Of a stretch of DNA of 64,000 nucleotides, positions 55,412 to 64,000 are shown piece by piece. The position numbers were made by a program, and so were the translations under genes. How positions within the stretch are numbered: position 1 is the stretch's first letter; the number at the start of each line of letters is the position of its first letter. The stretch is from Oscheius onirici (lineage: Eukaryota > Nematoda > Chromadorea > Rhabditida > Rhabditidae): the NCBI GenBank assembly GCA_932521025.1, contig OW051470.1, positions 310,001 to 374,000 of the forward strand, written 5' to 3'. The notes below the pieces were generated by a model. The model searched no databases. It was not told where the DNA came from and saw only the letters and a list, made by a program, of their open reading frames with translations.

Positions 55412-58400
55412 ATGGCCGAGTTTGGCGACAGAGTATCAGATGCCCGCCTTTCTGGAACAACCTCCTCAAAGGATTTCGAAATGCCGACCGAGTTTCCTTT
55501 CAGAGCTGTCGTCATCTCCCAGCAGATCGACACGTTTATTGTCTTTGTGAGTTGTCTCCCTGTCTCCCTTTCCTTCTGTCTCTCTCTCTCTCTCTCTGTC
55601 TGTTTCCCACAGTGACTATTTTCCCGAAACTCCCAGCTTTCAGGTCGAGCACGAAAATCTCATTCAAAATCCAGACGCCTACTTCCGTCTGCCCATAGTT
55701 GAGGGCCTGGATCGTCTTCCCAAGATCAGAGACATTATCGACATCGGGGACGCCAAGCCGATTGCCGTACAATATGACCAGAACAATGATCCTCTTCCCC
55801 CAGAAATCGCCCCTCGTCGTAAGGTGACAAAGTACATGATCGTGTCCCAGCCGCTGACATGTAGCCACGAGGAGATTGTTGCTGTTCATGAGGTGGGAAG
55901 ACAACCCAGAATTTTATATATTTTTCTTCAGGCCTGCCAACGACACATTTCCGTGGTCGGCTGCAGCTTCAAAGACCAGCCGTATCCGTTCTTCAGGTCA
56001 TCTGTGAGCCAGAAGTTTGAGCAGTCCAGCTTTCTGAAGGTACAAGCCTGTCAGTTGCCAGGCACTGTCCTTGAAGAAGTCAACCATCCGGACACCATGG
56101 CGAAGTATTATGTCTATAGGAAGGTGAGAGAGTTACGATCAACCGGGATGGCTACCGGTGAAAATATGATTTCTGAGCCAAAGGCACGAAAGGGATGTTC
56201 ACGAAAAGATTATCCACTTTAAATTGCTCCCAGGTCTCTGTGTGTGTGTGTGTCTGTCGGAAGCTTTAATTGGCAATCAAAATGGAGCAATTTGGGCGCA
56301 CAATTAAAGGGAAAGGAGTTTGTGTAACAAGTTTAGACAAGTCAATTGCATGGACTTTGATTATTTTTGACGGTACGGTTTCCAGACAGTAGAGAATCAA
56401 GTGCGGGTTAGGAATACGGGAAAGCGTTCAAGGGGGTTTCTACTATAACTTTAGCTCCAACGGGGTGATATCATAACTGGGGAACAGGGATAGGGGAGAA
56501 CAGGAGCACGTGGAAATAGGGACAGGGAGATCAGCAGGGAAGGATAGGCACACGGAAATTACATGAAGTTAAAGAAAAAATTGGAAGGCAGGACAGAAGA
56601 AAGGAGACATGGCGACAGGTACATCGTAAATGGTAGAGGAGGAAAAAACAGATGACAACGGACGGGGATACGAGAAAACCGGGAAGGGCAGAGCACTTTG
56701 CAGAATGCAAGGGTGGACAGAGAGAAAGTGTCGAGAAATTAGAAGCAGGGGACAAACGGGCAAGATTAGAGGAACAGAAACACAGGAACATAATTGATCT
56801 GGAGAGGGATCAGATAGCAAGCTGTTATCTTTTTTTAAACGGACAAAACTAATTCATTTAGCCCCGAAGGGGGGCGTAGCTCAACTTGTTTCTCGAAAAA
56901 TATGGGGTTTCGAGTAATAAAAACGCCTGTTTTTCAGTTTCGCTTTATTTAACTGGAAGAAAGAACAATAATTCAGGAAAGAAGATAACAATTTTGGTCA
57001 ACAGACCACAGTAAGATCACTTAATTGAGAGATAGCTCAACAACAACTGATTCGAAATTGAAAAGGGTGCGCCCGTAATAAAATACGTACGTGACGTGGG
57101 ATATCGCAATCCAGAATGGGGAAAAGGGCGGGGAATTGAAAGAAACAGATGGAGGGAAATTATAGATCGTGACAAGAGAGTCAGATAGTAAGAGTCAAAA
57201 AGTGAAAAGAAAAGAGTGTCAGAGAGCCCGGGAATCAGACAGTGAGTGAGTCAGTGACTCAGAGAGACAGGGAGAGAGTCAAATAGTTAGGGAGTCCGAG
57301 AGTTAGAGAATCTGGGAGCCAGAGAGTCAGAGAGACAACGGTACTGGTGAACTACATAGACGCAAAATCACCAAAGTCTATTTGTCATAGAAACTAATTG
57401 ATAACTGTCCAGGTGGTGGCGAACAGTCCCTCGATTATTTCTCCACTTCGCCGATCCCCATAGTTCGATCACCATAGACTAGAAGGTGTTAGGCTATGCC
57501 GCTGAAGCAGGCAAACAGCTTCTTCTTCCGTACTAGGTAGCGAAAAAATATTCACGACGAGTGAATTGTTTAGTGGCAATCTATTTTAAATTGCTCCCAA
57601 GCCTGTGTGTGTTTGTGTGTCTGAAGCTCTTATTGAGGATAAGGAGAGGAGCTTTGTGCGCAAATTAGCTTTTAACAAGTCGCGACAGGAAAAGCAAGTG
57701 CGCGAAGGGTTCTAACAACTTTGGTAATTTCTTGGGGGGGGGGGGCAGGGGGTGACTGGAACAGAGTGACAAGAGGAGAGAGGGGGGGGGGGGCTCTGTT
57801 GACCGAGCGAAGTAAAACGAAAGACAAGGAACCTCTAATATTAGCTCTGGAAGGGCGTTGCAAACCTTGTTTAAATTAAGTCAAAATTATTACAATGTCA
57901 AAACAATCTTATCAAATTGTTATAACTTATGGACTTTGTTGATTTTGCGTCAATGTAGTTCACAAGTACCGAGACAACTTCCCCTTTCCAGGACTTCTTT
58001 GGACGAAGCGTGGACGATGACGGCAACGATGTAAAAGTATACTACCCAAACAATCCCGTTCCCCTGACTCTCGAGGAAGAGAAACACGTCTTCCGTCGGT
58101 GCCAGACTAAGGCTGGCTTGAAACTTCATGAAGTAAGTTTTTCACCCCGTTTTTTCAATCCAGTAATTTTCAGTGTCAAATGTTCATTCAGCAGCCCCAC
58201 GTCGCTGCCTACCTAGCCGAACATTACCGACAAGTGGAAGAGGTCAAAAAGGCCACCCTTGTCACCGATGTCAAAAGCATCAAACGGCTTTCCGATGGAA
58301 GAGTTGAGCTCCGTTTTCATCTGAACCGAGAGTGTTCCAATGTTCTCATTGAGTAAGCTGTTTTTTTGTGCTCTGAAGAATATTTTTCAGCTCTGCGATC

Positions 58401-61400
58401 GAATACCAGTGGCGAACTGGAGTGGAGCTGTGCATCGAGCACAACAACCTCAAGCTCGGCTTCAGAAGATTGCCTGCCTTTTGCACTGTCAGGAGCATCC
58501 AGGTCAGTTTTTTGATCCTCTTCCTTGCCCAAAAATGGGGTTAATTTTTGGCTAGATACACCTTATATGATTTTTTTGCTGGAACTTAGCTTGAAAAATT
58601 GTCCGAAATGGTCATACTGTGTAGTCTTTCCATTCCAGCCATTTTTCGAAAGACTGAAATAAACAGGAATAATTTTTCACTCCTCAATAAGCATACTATC
58701 AGGTTGGATACTAATTGTTGAACTTTTTTCTGGTTCACTATGATCCCAAGCACCTAGAGAGCTGTTTCAAAAAAGAAAAGAAAGGCCAAATTTAGCTGAG
58801 TAAGATGCTGTATACATATCAGAGGCCATAGTTCAAAAACTTTGAGCATCAGCTCGAAAGCTGAAATTTAGAACGCATTTAGACCCCCGAAATCCTGGGA
58901 AGCGCACATCCCATGCGGTTTTAAAAATTCTGACAACGCAGTTTTGTAGCATTTGATAAGTAAAGTTATCAGCCGAGACCCGATTTCCAGGAAATTTTTT
59001 CTGATTGAGCACTGGGGGTTTCAAAAACCCCATTTTCGCGAAATTCGCCAACTTCAGGCTTTTGCACAGCTCTAACGGGTTCGATTTGGACAAAATGGGC
59101 CGATGCACCTTGAGCTTATTCTGGGCTACAAAAACCTGTATGGGACAAAGAGGGCCCAATGAAAAATTTTCGAGAAACGCACCTCTGAAGTTCAGGTGAT
59201 TCCGGCGCGCCCAACCCATCATATCATGGGTCAAAAAACCGACTTTTCAAAAATGATCTTTCATGACTCCTGTGCTCTTTTCAGTCACATTTACCATTCC
59301 CATACCTTTTTTTTACTATTTATTGTTTTTTTAGCCACTATACTTTTTTGAAACAGCTCTCTAGGTGCTTGGGATCATAGTGAACCAGAAAAAAGTTCAA
59401 CAATTAGTATCCAACCTGATAGGAAAGTGTAAAGGGGGAAGGGAAAAATTTTAACAAATTTGGACTATTCGGAGTTGGGTCGAAGTATTTCGCAAAATTT
59501 TCAGTCTATCAAAGGGTACGAAAAATCCGTCACATTGGTGTCGCAGCCCCGCTCCAAAGATCTTGCTCGAGTGATCACCAGCCATCCGAATGAATTCTTC
59601 AAATCGTTCTTCCGGATAGCTCCGCAGATGCCGAGCTGGTTCAATGTCGTCACCGCGATCGAAAACGGCTTCACGAATTTCGTGATGCAGCGACAGGAAA
59701 TGTTCAAATTGTATGCCGGTAGAGCAAAGGCTCCGCCAAAGGTCGACATTCCGGACAAGGGCGAGCCTTTTTTCGTCAAGGGTAACTTTTCGAAAAGACT
59801 GTGAACCTGTGAAATCTTCCAGGCAATCCACTGGATCCTCATCAATTGAACTTTGTTCAGTGCGCTGCAGCCAACATTGGCTGGACGGTCGCCCAGGCTC
59901 CTCCAGGATGTGGAAAGACCCATTCCGTGTGTGGTCTAATTGCAAAGCTGTAATTTCATATTGAAACAGCAAATAACATTTTTTTAGTGTTCTGGGAGGT
60001 GAGACTGGTGGAATCTGTCTGCTTGCGCCCACGAATGTGGCTGTCAATAATGGAGCAGACATGGTACAGGCCAACTTCCCCGGGATCAACATTGTTCGAG
60101 AATTTTCCTACAAGGCAGAGCAGGAAGCGGCGGAAGAGACAAGGAGGATTGGACTGAGACAGTGAGTTTTTAGAGGAACAGACAGACAAAATCATGAAAC
60201 TTTTCAGGCTAGCCAGAAAACCATTGGAGGGAGAGGAAGCAGAGAGCCATCTGAAGCTGATCAATGCTACTCTCGCTGCAGAAAAGAGACTGGAAGAAGG
60301 ACATGGCAAGACGAAGGAGCAGCTACTGAAACTCGTCCAGTTGCAAAGGCAGGAAAAGCAGCTCCAACAATACTATCTCGGTGCCAACAAGATGAACATC
60401 TACGCCACGACTGTTGAGATCCTACTGAGGGAGGGAGACGTCTTCGCTAGAGGCGCTGCCACGAAAGAAGAAGCAGATCAGAAGACCATCAGAAGACTCA
60501 TCCTTGACGAAGCTGGTCAACTCTCTCCCGTCGAAGCTCTGGCGCTTTACTGTCTCCTACCAAATTTGACTCATATTTGTCTCCTCGGAGATTCTTATCA
60601 GCTGGGACCACATTCACGTCTCGTTAAAGGTACTGCTGTCTACAATTTTCTGAGCAAGGGAGAAGTGACACGAATGTATTGTCTGAACTCTACGCACAAA
60701 AAGGATCTTTTGAGAATCTACCGGTAAGAATCTTTGTCTCTTCTCACTCTTTTTTTTTCATTTGTCACCCCCAAATCGCCCACCAGCTCCTCTTCCCCAT
60801 CTACGGTGACAGGATGGAGTGCGGAATCACGGAAGAAGACCGTCCTCTGGCCAAGGACAAGAACCTCCTCGTTGCCGAAGACAAGAGCCCCGTCGTCTTC
60901 GTCGACATCAAAGGACGAGAAGAAGGTGGAAAAAATAACTTGGAAGTCACCGTCTTGATGAGACTGCTCTTGCATTTGATCGAAAAGAACGTCGAATCCA
61001 ATGAAATCCAAATTTTGTGCTTCCATCGCGCCCAGATGGATGATGTCAGGACAAAGTTGGATGGCGAGTCGGGTCTTTAAAATTTCTTTTATGCTGTCAA
61101 TTCTAGAGAAAGGCTTTGCTGGAGCGGACGGCATACCATTCAACATCTGTACCGTCGACAGTTTTCAGGGAAAGGAGGCCAAGATTGTCATACTTTTGAC
61201 CACAAAAACTGCTATGGAAAATACTGTACTGTTCCTACAGTAGTTTGATAAAAAAATCATTTTAGGCCATGAAGCAAAAGATGCAGTTCATCGCAGATCC
61301 TCAGCGTGCTACCGCAGCCGTCAGTCGCGCCCAGCATTTGTTCTACGTTCTCGGTGACATGGAAGCTCTGGCTACAACGCAATTCTATGCCAGATTGCTC

Positions 61401-62299
61401 CCGCACGTCGGATGTGCAGGAGGATTTGTGAGTTTCTTTTGGCATTCGTCTCTATGACCTCAAACTATTGAAAACTTTCAGGTCGACGTAAACCTTGAAC
61501 CTGAAATCTGGCTGAAAGACCGCCTCCTCGCAAAGTACTCCAAAGAGGCAAGAATTGAAGCTGATCGAGTGTGGAAAGAGTATGCCGCTCAGAAACTTCT
61601 GGAGTACGAAAATCGCCTGGCTCGGGAACAGGAAGAAGCGCTTCGAGCTGCTCTTTTGAAGATGCAAATCGAAGATGAAGATCAAGAAGCTGAGGAAGAG
61701 CCGGAGGTTGTTATGATAGACGAATCGAATGCCATGGTTCAGTGGTCGAAGGTTGACGATGAAGAGATCAGAAAGGAGGTATGAAGCAAAGGGATAGTTG
61801 GACAACGGGAGTCTTAGAGTAGAAAAAGACAAGTTCATATTGATTTGGAAAAGTTAGAGAAAATAAAAACAGAGAAATGAAAAAAAAACAGTCGAAAATG
61901 AATACTGGTCATTTTAAAACACTCACATTTTCAGGACCTCTGCGCCGAAGAGTCCGTCTCTCAATCTGTTACCGATGATGAAGACGAAGAAAATGAACTG
62001 GAAGTTGCTGTCGTTCAGGGCGAAGAACCGACTACTGATCCGGATGAAGAGGAAGAGATTAGAAGGCTCCAAGAGGTGAGACTATACGAGTCAATATATT
62101 GGGTAGTGAGAATTGAGAGGACACAGAGTTTGAGAGATAAAGTAGAATCAGTTGTTGACGGACAGAAAAGGTTCTTCAGTTTTTCAGTTATACAATTAAT
62201 TTCAAAACATTTCAGGCCCTCTTGGTTGAAGAATGCGTCTGTCCTCCTAGTGTTGAAGATGATAAGCCCAAGTTCGTCGACGACCTCGTCACATTTTAA
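55412..62299 (+). CDS. UPF1-like superfamily 1 RNA helicase (helicase A)
   Basis: Exons 55412-55546, 55644-55892, 55932-56123, 57992-58132, 58174-58352, 58391-58502, 59505-59781, 59823-59949, 59988-60161, 60208-60723, 60762-61072, 61107-61225, 61266-61427, 61482-61778, 61935-62075, 62216-62299 give 1071 residues in frame. SF1 motifs: Walker A APPGCGKT (about 453), Ia LLAPTNVAV, Walker B/DEAG in LILDEAGQ, III LLGDSYQLGP, V TVDSFQGKEAKIV, VI AVSRAQH. Motif IV-side YRCHP follows an intron that ends TTTTTTTCAT instead of CAG. Acidic coiled C-terminus ending DDLVTF. Family members act in nonsense-mediated decay and small-RNA pathways; C. elegans ERI-6/7 is a possible relative (inference). The start could also be upstream. 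Intron 3 (56124-57991) is 1.9 kb of low-complexity DNA, and intron 6 contains a MITE. Confidence 0.82.
56124..57991. other. Large helicase A intron with simple repeats
   Basis: No coding exon was seen. It contains two related segments, about 56218-56300 and 57585-57670 (TTTAAATTGCTCCCA, GTGTGTGTGT, GAAGCT), degenerate GTCAGAGAGACAG arrays (57170-57340), and G runs of up to 10-11 at 57730 and 57780. Confidence 0.5.
58699..59419. mobile_element. TA-flanked foldback element, copy B (721 bp)
   Basis: Arms of about 80 bp (TCAGGTTGGATACTAATTG to AGCTGTTTCAAAAAA) are inverted at the two ends, each bordered by TA. The interior resembles that of the element at 18077-18789, and the total length is nearly equal, but the terminal arms differ beyond the first TCAGG. 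It lies in helicase A intron 6. No coding capacity. Confidence 0.75.
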
Positions 62300-62786
62300 G
62301 CCTGTACCCTGTGTGTTTTATCCAAGTTTTTATTATTTTCATTTACTTTAACTATATGGCAACACTGTGTTCTTACATGACACTGATTTTCACTTTAAAT
62401 TTGTAGAGAAGCAATAGCTTCAATAAACTTTATGGGAGTTGGATCTGTTTTTGAAATTATCGCTCGTCTGTTAACAAAAAAACTTACAGTAACCCAATAG
62501 TCCCTTCCCTGTGGACTGCCTAACAGCGAAAAATTCACATTTTACATGCTCGAAAAAGATCGCCTCGCCCGAAACTTGGTTCGCCCCAAATTTGCCTCGC
62601 CTCGCCCAGCCCTCGGCAAATATAGGGAACTTGGGAACTTTTGGGTTACTGTAGAATAGCTTGCGTCCAATGTTCTGGCGGATTTATGATAAAAAAGAAC
62701 AAGGAAAATTTCACAACAAATTTCATTGAGACACTAACAAAAAAACGGGGTGGGATTGGCTATACTAGAAGAGAATATACTGAAGT
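62300..62786. other. Spacer between converging helicase genes
   Basis: 488 bp between the two stops. It holds AATAAA near 62420 for helicase A and the inverted-repeat element at 62484-62653. No other feature seen. Confidence 0.5.
62484..62653. mobile_element. 170-bp inverted-repeat element with TACAGTAACCC ends
   Basis: TTACAGTAACCCAA at the left and TTGGGTTACTGTA at the right bound a segment with CCTCGCC repeats inside. There is no coding capacity. It belongs to the same terminal-repeat family as 22143-22213. Confidence 0.6.
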
Positions 62787-64000
62787 TCAGAAGACGATGA
62801 GATCTTCCAAGACAAGTTGGGTACCAGATTCCGGTACAATACTCGGAGGACAGACGCAGTCTTCCAGAATGGACACCTGAATATTTTTTAAATTAGGACT
62901 TTAGACTCTCCCACCTCATGAAACTCCGAGACCCATTCGTCAGCCAGTGCGGCTTCTTTCTTCTCCTTTGGCTCACTTTCTTTGACTTCTTCTGAATGGA
63001 CCTGCTCCTGGATTTCCTCTTTCTTCTCTTGAGTCTTTTCAGGACTCTTAGCTTCATTCTTCGCTTTCTTCGGAGTATTTTTAGAAGTTTCTTCTTCCAA
63101 TTTCTGACCATTTCTAGCTGTATACTCTTCCGAAACCTTCTGTGCTCCAGTCTTAGCCTCTTCCGAATACTTTCTCAGATATTTCCCCTTCACTTTGGAA
63201 TCGGGTTTGAGATCTTCGTCAAGCTGGAAATAAGAGTTTGCCGGTGATGAAAGACACACTTGCGAATCCACCGGTACAAGCGGCATGAGGGAGCAGTTTT
63301 GACCAAAAGTCCGTGGCGACTAGAGCCTCACAATCACCGAGGATGTACATCATGTGCTGGGCTCGACTGACAGCTACAGCAGCTCGCTGAGGATTGGCGA
63401 CGAACAGCATCTTGTTTGACCGGTTCTGAATTGGATATTTTAGTTTTTTTTTTCACATTAATTTGGTCGGTATACGGTATTCTGTCACTGTTACTGTCCC
63501 TCTTTTTCTTTAATAAACAAGCTACTGTACCTTGTCAACATTTCAGCTCTTGGTAGTCAACAGGATGACCACTTTGGCCTCCTTTCCCTGGAAACTATCG
63601 ACAGTGGTCACAAAGAAGGGATTGCCATCGGCGGCAACATAGTGCGAATTCTTTGTAAATTTGAATTCAACTAGGTTACTGTAGAAAACTCACTGCTTAG
63701 CCTCTCCCGGATAGCGTCCATCTGAACGCGGTGATTGCACAGAATGACCAGATCTTTCGAAGCGATGCCCTTTTTGGTCAGATCCGCCACCAGACTCAAG
63801 AGGACACTAATTTCTCTTAGATTGTGACCGCGGCTCTCGAGTCCCTTGACATTTACGAAAACGACTGCGCTCTGGTCTTCAGCAACGATGAGCTGCTTCT
63901 CTTTGGCTAACATTCTGTCATTCTCAGTGATTCCAACTTCCACTTGGTCCCCGTAGATTGGCATCAGAAGTTGGCGGGTGATTTCTGGGTGGCAACTGAA
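62787..64000 (-). CDS. UPF1-like SF1 helicase B, 3' part, probably damaged
   Basis: Paralog of helicase A in opposite orientation; its 5' part lies beyond the window. Recognised exons: 63694-63995, 63531-63650, 63264-63425, 62915-63223, 62787-62876. The 63264-63425 exon has the same 162-nt length as its partner in A and carries motif VI (AVSRAQH). The terminal exon parallels A (DCVCPPS and EECVCPPS). The intron after motif VI uses a GC donor (GCAAGT). Two problems stand out. The motif V exon (TVDSFQGKEA) is one base out of phase with its upstream donor. TGA also follows TTKS in the motif V frame at about 63544. These suggest a decaying gene, unless splicing differs from this model. Confidence 0.6.

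Noticed and set aside
1-64000. CRISPR arrays, bacterial operons or phage genes
   Set aside because: No regularly spaced identical repeats; genes have spliceosomal introns and eukaryotic domains throughout.

Overview
The window looks like nuclear DNA of a nematode, probably a rhabditid related to Caenorhabditis. Genes on both strands carry many very short introns (often 35-50 bp) with T-rich acceptors of the TTTCAG type. The 5S rRNA gene closely resembles my memory of the C. elegans 5S. Several proteins match conserved metazoan families in nematode-like form. All identifications come from reading translations; no database search was run. Exon models were built by hand. For most genes the summed exon length is an exact multiple of three, which supports the models.

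Layout: 1-5870 (+) holds the end of cytosolic leucyl-tRNA synthetase, an SLC25A39/40-type mitochondrial carrier and the small-subunit processome protein UTP11, spaced like an operon. 6140-9420 is a cluster of tiny secreted-protein genes. One of them is a His-rich paralog split by a 903-bp foldback element, and a second element sits just upstream of another paralog. 9421-12944 is poor in genes and repeat-rich, with one 5S rRNA gene. 12945-25722 (-) is a complete KMT2C/D (SET-16/Trr) histone methyltransferase with PHD, HMG, ePHD, FYRN/FYRC and SET domains. 26432-28980 (-) is a PTTG1IP-like membrane protein. Its last intron contains an opposite-strand gene that copies the HMG domain of the neighbouring methyltransferase and ends in a CaaX-like motif.

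29527-31714 (-) is acid ceramidase and 32747-37156 (-) is the nucleoporin ALADIN. Next come small secreted or membrane proteins (37754-43336), two damaged receptor-L-domain loci (45057-46346), a divergent forkhead factor, a phospholipid-scramblase pseudogene, a small membrane protein, an RRM protein and a chromodomain protein. The last part (55412-64000) holds two paralogous UPF1-like superfamily 1 helicases arranged tail to tail. The complete one has a CAT where an AG splice acceptor is expected, and the other has lesions near motif V.

MITE-like elements are frequent. Three have, or appear to have had, 8-bp target duplications (hAT-like); others have TA-flanked termini. Several tRNA-like sequences with Pol III boxes occur in introns and between genes.
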